From: Pseudofrankia inefficax
GTDB taxonomy: Bacteria > Actinomycetota > Actinomycetes > Frankiales > Frankiaceae
Length of the DNA stretch: 64,000 nt
Assembly: GCF_000166135.1 (NCBI RefSeq)
Contig: NC_014666.1
Coordinates: 4,774,001 to 4,838,000 of the forward strand
Direction: 5' to 3'
A program made the position numbers and the translations under genes. Shown one piece after another: positions 58,905 to 64,000 of the stretch. Below the pieces are notes generated by a model. That model did not search any database and had not been told where the DNA came from. It saw only the letters and a program-made list of their open reading frames with translations. Each line of letters opens with the position of its first letter. Position 1 is the stretch's first letter.

Positions 58905-59759
58905 TCAGCGTTGGGCGAGCAGGTCCGGCGGCGGCGGTCCGTAGCGGCCGCGCAGGAAGTCCGCGAGCGCCCGCAGCCGGGCCCTGACGTTCCAGTACGG
59001 TCCGCGCCGGGCCGGCAGGACCGCGCCCGTGGCGAGGTCGAGCAGCGCGATGCAGAAGCGGATGAACACGTGGTAGCGCCCGGAGTGCTCTCGCACCATC
59101 AGCAGGGTGTTGCGCAGCTGCAGGTAGTCGATCACCGCGGCGGTCGAGCCGACGTAGGCGTTCTTGACCATCGCGCCCCGGACGAGGCCGGACTCCCAGC
59201 CGGCGTCCCGCGCCCGCAGCGCCAGGTCGGCCTCCTCGCAGTACGCGAAGTAGCGCTCGTCGAAGATCCCGATCTCGTCGAGGCAGGCCCGCCGCGCGAG
59301 CATCAGCGTGCCGTGCGGGTGGCCGACCTTCTCCCAGCCCGCGTCGACGCTCGCGGGCACGAGGATCCCGCCGAAGTAGGGGTCCACGACGGGCGTCGTC
59401 CCGTCGCCGACGTCGGCGCAGGCCAGCCCGGCCCGCGGCTGGTCGGCGAGCACCCTCAGCATGTGGCTCAGGCAGGTGGGCTCGGGCAGCGCGTCGTGCG
59501 GCGCGAGCACCACCCATTCGCCCGCGTCCGGGTCGGCGAGGAACTTGCGGTAGCCGATGTTGGCCCCCGGCCCGAACCCGAGGTTGCCCCCGGTCAGCAC
59601 GACGGCCACGTCGGCGGCCTCGACCGGCGGCACGACGGTGGATCCGTTGTCGACGATCGTGATCGCGACAGGGAGGTCCTGCGCGCGGAACGCGTCGACC
59701 GTGTCGACGAGTCGCTCCGGCTGGTTGCGGTGAACGATGACGACCGAGAGAGGCTGCAC
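58905..59759 (-). CDS. Family 2 glycosyltransferase
   Basis: The protein of about 284 residues has a GT-A fold: LSVVIVHRNQPERLVDTVDAF, ITIVDNGST, the NLGFGPGANIGYRKFLADP segment, then VVLAPHDALPEP in the DxD position and DERYFAYCEEADLALRARDAGW, the ED motif of rhamnosyltransferase-like GT2 enzymes. The donor is a nucleotide sugar, perhaps dTDP-rhamnose (inference). The start is GTG at 59759 or TTG at 59762. It lies upstream of the bipartite methyltransferase on the same strand; the two could modify the same glycan or lipid. Confidence 0.9.
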   Translation of the reverse strand: MQPLSVVIVHRNQPERLVDTVDAFRAQDLPVAITIVDNGSTVVPPVEAADVAVVLTGGNLGFGPGANIGYRKFLADPDAGEWVVLAPHDALPEPTCLSHMLRVLADQPRAGLACADVGDGTTPVVDPYFGGILVPASVDAGWEKVGHPHGTLMLARRACLDEIGIFDERYFAYCEEADLALRARDAGWESGLVRGAMVKNAYVGSTAAVIDYLQLRNTLLMVREHSGRYHVFIRFCIALLDLATGAVLPARRGPYWNVRARLRALADFLRGRYGPPPPDLLAQR

Positions 59760-59898
59760 CAACCAAGTGCTACCTCAACGGGCGGGCCGGGCGGAAACAG
59801 GGGGCCGTCCGCGAGGCGACGCGAGCCCGGCAGGTCGCGTTTCCACGACCCACCGGGCTCGCCTGGGTTGCCTGAGTCACCGGGCGTCTGAGGGACGG

Positions 59899-60771
59899 TC
59901 AGGAGGCCGGTGACGGTGTGGCCACGGCCGCCGGGCGGGCCGCAGCCGGAACCCGCACCTTGCCCGCGAGCCGTTCGGCCAGCGCGCCGAACGCGAGGCC
60001 GAGCGTCGCCCACATGATCATCTGGGCGATGATCGAGTACAGCCGGAACTTGAACAGGACGTCCGCCGGGAAGCCCGGATAGACGATCTTCCCGTCCGGT
60101 GCGAGCAGCGGCTGGGGGGTCTCGGTCGCGTGCTTGCCGTACTGGGCCTCGTTCAGCGGGAAATGCCCCAGTGCCGGCAGCAGTGCCATCGCCACCGAGA
60201 TGACGACGACGAACCCGAGCGCCGCGAGCAGACTGGCGTTCCAGGTGCCGAAACGCCCGGCCAACCGGTGCCCGGCCACCATCGCGAGAATGAGCGCGAC
60301 GACCGAGATGCCGACCATCGCCAGATAGACCGCGCTGCGGTCACTGATGGTCTCCGAATGGCCGATCGCCGGCGGGTTCGCCGGGTACTTCACGAACGGC
60401 ACCAGGTACACGCCGACGAAACCGCCGGCCGCGACGAGAGCGGCGAGCACCCGCGGCCGAAGCCCCGGGAAACGGCGCGACAGCATCAGGTAGGCGACGA
60501 CGAAAAGGCCACCCATCGCCAGCCCGAACAGGACCATCCCGGTGGCGATACCGAGGTTGCGCTGCACTCCCCGGCTGAAGATCTCCGGGTCCGCGGTTCC
60601 GACCGTCACGCCCGCGGCCTTGTCGAGCGCCTCCTGCGCGGCATCCCGGCCCGACTCGTAGTCGATGGCGTCCTGGATGAACGGTTCGGCGAAGATCCGC
60701 GCGAACACGAACGCCAGCAGCCCGCCGAGGGCGCCGACGCCGAGAGCACGGTAAATGAAACGTGACTCCAT
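59899..60771 (-). CDS. cbtA: CbtA family cobalt transport protein
   Basis: The 290-residue membrane protein of the CbtA type has about five to six spans: RALGVGALGGLLAFVFARIF, GIATGMVLFGLAMGGLFVVAYL, VLAALVAAGGFVGVYLVPF, VYLAMVGISVVALILAMVAG, LLAALGFVVVISVAMALLP and IIAQMIMWATLGLAFGAL. HSETISDRS and GKHATETPQPLL loops are conserved-looking. It starts at ATG 60771, 14 bases after the cbtB stop. CbtA with CbtB is a predicted cobalt uptake system found behind B12 riboswitches, as here. Confidence 0.92.
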   Translation of the reverse strand: MESRFIYRALGVGALGGLLAFVFARIFAEPFIQDAIDYESGRDAAQEALDKAAGVTVGTADPEIFSRGVQRNLGIATGMVLFGLAMGGLFVVAYLMLSRRFPGLRPRVLAALVAAGGFVGVYLVPFVKYPANPPAIGHSETISDRSAVYLAMVGISVVALILAMVAGHRLAGRFGTWNASLLAALGFVVVISVAMALLPALGHFPLNEAQYGKHATETPQPLLAPDGKIVYPGFPADVLFKFRLYSIIAQMIMWATLGLAFGALAERLAGKVRVPAAARPAAVATPSPAS

Positions 60772-60785
60772 GTCGGCTCCCCCGC

Positions 60786-61004
60786 TCAGTGGCAGGGGAA
60801 GCCGAGGAAGTGCCGCGAGTCGTGGACGAACTCGTGGATGTGGTGGTCGGCGCCAAACAGCGACGTCGCGCCCTGGTCGACGCCAATGAAGTAGTACAAC
60901 GCCAGCGAGAGAATCAGGACTCCCCCCAGCCACAGCGCTCGCGCCGTGATCGGTGAGGAAATCGACTGGCCATACGCCTCGGTGCCGGGCGCAGCAGTGC
61001 TCAC
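60786..61004 (-). CDS. cbtB: CbtB family cobalt transport protein
   Basis: The 72-residue protein has one membrane span (ALWLGGVLILSLALYYFIGV) and the His-rich tail HHIHEFVHDSRHFLGFPCH that is the CbtB signature and probably binds Co2+. GTG at 61004 with AAGGGGG 5 bases upstream. It leads cbtA by 14 bases. A cobalamin riboswitch occupies the leader. Confidence 0.93.
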   Translation of the reverse strand: MSTAAPGTEAYGQSISSPITARALWLGGVLILSLALYYFIGVDQGATSLFGADHHIHEFVHDSRHFLGFPCH

Positions 61005-61035
61005 GGTAGCCCCCTTCGGGATCACGCGTCCCTGA

Positions 61036-61180
61036 ACAATCGGACTCGACCGGCAGGTGGGTCTGACTCCCGAGCCACCACCCCGACGGGCGGGAGGCTC
61101 GGTCACAGTGGCGCGACCGCGCCGGACTTGCACCGGCTTCCACCCACAGATCGCGTTCGCAGTGTGCGGGGCGTACCAGA
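61036..61180 (-). ncRNA. Cobalamin (B12) riboswitch
   Basis: On the minus strand the leader of cbtB carries the B12-box pattern: GAAGCCGGTGCAAGTCCGGC, then GCGGTCGCGCCACTGTGACC, and further on GGAGTCAGACCCACCTGCCGG. These match the cobalamin aptamer core (CCGGTG-AAGTCCGGC, CGCCACTG, and AGTCAGAC). It should lower cbtBA expression when B12 is plentiful. Ends are approximate. Confidence 0.92.
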
Positions 61181-61265
61181 AACTGTCAACGTTCTGCCGA
61201 TCAGCTCACACCAGCGCCAACCCACCCCAAACTGGCGGAGGGCTGCGCGCCGGCCGTCCCGCGGC

Positions 61266-61865
61266 TCAGGCGGGCAGCGGAGCGGCGAGTGCCGCGGCCA
61301 CCGCGTAGGGCAGGTGACGGGGCCAGACCAGCAGGCCGCGCGCCAGCGATCGGACGCCCGGCCGCAACGGCGTCAGCCGGTCCACGCAGTGCCGCCAGGC
61401 GCCCACCTCGTCACCGGCGAACCGGGTCCCGACCAGACCAGCCCGGAACCGTCGCGCGTCGCCCCCGTCGTCGCGCCACGACGCGAGGAACGCCCGGACC
61501 TCGGCGTCGGACGACGGCAGCGTCCAGCGTCGCAGGCGCTCCGCGACCTGTCCCCCGGCGGCGATCACGAACCCGTCCGGGCCGCCGCCGGCGATCGAGT
61601 GCACCCGCCCGTAGCTGCGCGCGCCGGCCCGGATCGACGCCGAGCTGAACCGCGCGGCGACGGCGAGCGCCGCGACCGCGTGGCCGGCCTCGTGCCAGGC
61701 CGTCGTCACCGCCTCGGCGCGGGCCGGCGCGTAGGTCCCGGCGAACCCGCCCTCGTACCGCTGCCGGATCCAGGTCTCGTGGACCAGCGACTCGTCGTCG
61801 TAACGGACCAGCCGCGCGAGCTCGGCCCGCACGGCCTCCAGCGTCCGCCGCTCCCCCGGAGTCAC
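61266..61865 (-). CDS. HEAGH metallopeptidase-like protein
   Basis: The 199-residue protein has TTAWHEAGHAVAALAVAARF, the zinc HExxH motif as HEAGH, like FtsH/M41 peptidases. It lacks an AAA domain. After it come RSYGRVHS and GGQVAERLRRW, and a later Asp-rich stretch (SSDAEVRAFLASWRDDGGD) at the place where M41 has its third zinc ligand. A hydrophobic patch is present at the C-terminus. GTG start at 61865. Such stand-alone HEAGH proteins are known in actinobacteria but not characterised as far as I know. It precedes the cobalt genes on the same strand, 250 bases away. Confidence 0.75.
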   Translation of the reverse strand: MTPGERRTLEAVRAELARLVRYDDESLVHETWIRQRYEGGFAGTYAPARAEAVTTAWHEAGHAVAALAVAARFSSASIRAGARSYGRVHSIAGGGPDGFVIAAGGQVAERLRRWTLPSSDAEVRAFLASWRDDGGDARRFRAGLVGTRFAGDEVGAWRHCVDRLTPLRPGVRSLARGLLVWPRHLPYAVAAALAAPLPA

Positions 61866-61910
61866 CCGGCCACGATAGGCGTGCCCGCGCCTCGGAGGTC
61901 AGGGAGAGCC

Positions 61911-64000
61911 TCACAGGTCATGGAGCAGGGTCATGGCGGGACGCCTGGCGAGGTGGCTCGCCCCGGCGGCGACGCCGACGAGGGCGACGACGGCGGTGGC
62001 GGCCGTGGCGAGCAGGTAGGCCCAGGGGACGGCGAGCGATGACGGCGGCGGGTCGAAGACCCCGGTGAGCACCTTGACCAGCATGAACGACAGGCCGGTG
62101 CCGGCGGCGGCCCCGGCGAGGACCCCGACGAGGGACACGGCGGCGGCCTCGCTGAGGATCAGCGCGCGCAGGTGCCGGGGCCGGGCCCCGAGCGCGGTGA
62201 TGACGGCGAACGTACGGCGTCGTTCGCTCAGCCCGAGCCCGAAGGCCAGGCCGCCGGCGGCCGCGGCGAGGACGAGGGCGAAGGCCAGCTCGACGCGGGT
62301 GAGCCCGGCGAGGTCGACGGACGTGAGGCTGGAGCCGACGCTGTGGCGGACGGTCGTGATGTCGGTGACGGTCGCGGACGGGCCGGCCAGCGACGCGACA
62401 GCCCTGGCGACCGTGCCGGTGTTCCGGCCCCCGGTGTCGATCAGGAACGCGCCGACCGCGGCGTCGCCGGTCTGGTGGGCGACGTAGTCGGCGTTGGCGA
62501 CGAAGAAGCTGTCCTTCGGCGCCATCGGGAACTCGCTGACGACGCCGGCGAAGCGGAACCGGACCGGGACCCGCTGGCCGGAGCCGCCCGAGAGCAGCCG
62601 CAGGGTCAGCGTGTCTCCCGGTGTGAGCTGGTAGTCCCGGACGGTCTCGGCCGAGACGAGGATCGCGTCCGGCTGGGCGGCCAGCAGGTGGGTCAGGCCG
62701 GCGGCCGTACCCCCGCTGAAGTAGGAGTCCCGCAGCGCGGTCGCGTGCCGGATGGTGTCCGGCCGCACGCCGTAGAGGTCCTGGAGGTCCGGCCCGACGT
62801 AGGCGAACCGGTGCTGGACGGGTTCCACCGCGCGCACCCCGGGGATGGCCGCGATTCGGCCGGCGAGACCCGCTGGCGGCGTGGTGCCGGGCGCCGGGAC
62901 GGCGGTCACGTCGGCGCCGTTGGTCAGCTGGGCGTCCGCCTCGGCCTGCTGGCGGTAGGTGGCGTTGAAGACCGCGGTCGATCCCGCGAAGGAGAGCGCC
63001 AACGTCAGCAGGACGATCGCCAGCGCCAGCGGCCGGCGCTGGCGGGCCATCCCGCTGGCGATGGTCGTGTGGAGACGGCCGGTGAACGGTCCCAGCCCGG
63101 CGGCGACGAGGCGCCGGCCGCGGCCGAGCAGCAGGTCACCGGCGCGCCACACCAGCAGGCCCGCGCCGAGCCAGAGCAGCGCGGGGCCGGCGAACGCCCA
63201 GTAGGAGACCGACAGCATCGGGACGCCCTCGGGGGCGACGACCAGCTGGTACCCGTTGCGCCCGCTCGCCGAGAACACCAGCCCGGCGACGACCAGCGCC
63301 ACCGCGTCGAGGCCGTACCGCGCCCAGAGCGGATAGCGCGGCGTCGTCACGCTCCGGCGGGCCGACGCGACGGTCACGGCGCGCAGGTCGCGCCAGGCCG
63401 GCACCAGAACGGTCAGGATCGCGATGAGCAGGCCCGCGACGGCCGCGGCGGCGCCCCAGGCGACGGCGGTGCCCGTCGTCGTGCCGAACCGGGCCGTGCC
63501 GAACGCGCCCGCTCCGACCGCGGCGGCGGTGGCGAGGCCGACGACCGCGCCCAGGCCCGCGACCACCGCGGCCTCGACCGCGGCGAGGCGGGTCAGCTGG
63601 CTGGTCGTCGCGCCGCGGGCGCGCAGCAGTGCCTGTTCGAGGCGGCGGCGGTCCCGGCCGGCCGTCGCGAGGACGGCGGTGAGCAGCGCCGCGAGAATCG
63701 CGCCGGGCAGCCCGAGGAAGAGGAACAGCACCTGCGCGTAGGCGGCGTCCTGGCGGGCCGCGTCGAGGGTGGCAGCGAGGTTGTCGCCGACGGCGGCCGT
63801 GCCGGCGGCGTGGGCGAGGACGTTGTTCGCCGCGCCCGTCGCGGCGGTGTAGGCCGCGGCCGGGTCGGTGGGCAGCGCCCGTGTGGTGGCGACGTGGAAC
63901 TGCGTCGTCACCAGGTCCGGGCGGGCCGCCGCCAGCGGCTCGAAGCTGGACTGCCACAGCCCGCTCGGGAGCAGCAGGACGTTGTCCGGCGGGGCGGTCC
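61911..64000 (-). CDS. ABC transporter permease, FtsX type (partial at window end)
   Basis: The frame runs off the right edge; at least 696 residues are present. It has repeated FtsX-like units: FLFLGLPGAILAALLTAVLATAGRDRR then LRARGATTSQLTRLAAVEAAVV, later RRRTFAVITALGARPRHLRAL and the end LLATAATAVVALVGVAAGASHLARRPAMTLLHDL (in part). The large middle region is extracytoplasmic. It is a third permease of this class in the window, with its ATPase presumably beyond the edge. An internal GTG at 63911 is not the start, since coding sequence continues upstream. Confidence 0.88.
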   Translation of the reverse strand, partial: TAPPDNVLLLPSGLWQSSFEPLAAARPDLVTTQFHVATTRALPTDPAAAYTAATGAANNVLAHAAGTAAVGDNLAATLDAARQDAAYAQVLFLFLGLPGAILAALLTAVLATAGRDRRRLEQALLRARGATTSQLTRLAAVEAAVVAGLGAVVGLATAAAVGAGAFGTARFGTTTGTAVAWGAAAAVAGLLIAILTVLVPAWRDLRAVTVASARRSVTTPRYPLWARYGLDAVALVVAGLVFSASGRNGYQLVVAPEGVPMLSVSYWAFAGPALLWLGAGLLVWRAGDLLLGRGRRLVAAGLGPFTGRLHTTIASGMARQRRPLALAIVLLTLALSFAGSTAVFNATYRQQAEADAQLTNGADVTAVPAPGTTPPAGLAGRIAAIPGVRAVEPVQHRFAYVGPDLQDLYGVRPDTIRHATALRDSYFSGGTAAGLTHLLAAQPDAILVSAETVRDYQLTPGDTLTLRLLSGGSGQRVPVRFRFAGVVSEFPMAPKDSFFVANADYVAHQTGDAAVGAFLIDTGGRNTGTVARAVASLAGPSATVTDITTVRHSVGSSLTSVDLAGLTRVELAFALVLAAAAGGLAFGLGLSERRRTFAVITALGARPRHLRALILSEAAAVSLVGVLAGAAAGTGLSFMLVKVLTGVFDPPPSSLAVPWAYLLATAATAVVALVGVAAGASHLARRPAMTLLHDL

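Noticed and set aside
1..64000. tRNA, rRNA, CRISPR arrays, insertion sequences
   Set aside because: I looked for T-loop and CCA-like signatures, regularly spaced repeats and transposase motifs (DDE, HUH) and found none that could be supported.

Overview
The window is about 73% GC by eye, with strong G/C preference at third codon positions, many GTG starts and many 1-8 base start/stop overlaps. This fits an actinobacterium. The gene mix (LutABC, PadR-linked ABC exporters, DipZ, a DUF222/HNH protein, a mycofactocin-type dehydrogenase, many SDRs, P450s and Rieske proteins) recalls the Frankia/Pseudofrankia group. That placement is inference, because no rRNA or tRNA lies here. I saw no IS element, prophage or CRISPR array.

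Layout. 1-2.4 kb: lactate utilisation operon lutA(partial)-lutB-lutC. 2.99-3.2 kb: small CarD/Tudor-like protein. 3.5-6.3 kb: SDR plus Baeyer-Villiger monooxygenase. 6.4-9.2 kb: large predicted conflict/signalling protein (effector-associated domain, NB-ARC NTPase, seven TPRs, membrane tail). 9.3-12.5 kb: methyltransferase, acyl-CoA dehydrogenase and type III polyketide synthase, a probable natural-product operon. 12.5-16.0 kb and 25.7-29.5 kb: two parallel PadR / ABC ATPase / FtsX-type permease modules with related operator-like sequences. 16.2-25.4 kb: diiron-like protein, sulfatase-modifying-factor-like protein, DipZ, a DUF1540 protein behind an iron box, a membrane protein, a lone maltokinase-cap protein, an epimerase/TetR pair and two acetyltransferases. 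29.6-33.6 kb: SWIM protein plus SNF2 helicase. 33.8-48.9 kb: catabolic-looking stretch with a split-barrel protein, sulfotransferase, two P450s, hydrolase, TetR, thiolase, a fused DUF35-thiolase, three SDRs (one mycofactocin type), cupin, Rieske oxygenase and an HxlR/reductase pair. 49-55 kb: less uniform stretch with a SnoaL-like protein, a PurN-like formyltransferase, an orphan protein, DUF222/HNH, a kinase-like protein and a GNAT. 55.8-57.5 kb: Rieske oxygenase plus nucleoside deaminase. 57.7-59.8 kb: bipartite methyltransferase and GT2 glycosyltransferase. 59.9-61.2 kb: cbtA and cbtB under a cobalamin riboswitch. 61.3-64 kb: HEAGH protein and a partial permease.

Between genes, a palindromic element of about 75-80 bp occurs six times, five of them between convergent gene ends. 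Short shared motifs link separated promoters: CAAGTGAGCGTT before the 3.5-kb SDR and the mycofactocin-type SDR, and TGATAnnTCTACATnT in two divergent promoters. These suggest that parts of the oxidative gene set share regulators. The best candidates for new biology are the NB-ARC protein, the palindromic repeat family, the shared-operator catabolic network with its N-terminally fused DUF35-thiolase, the iron-box DUF1540 gene, and the Rieske/deaminase pair.
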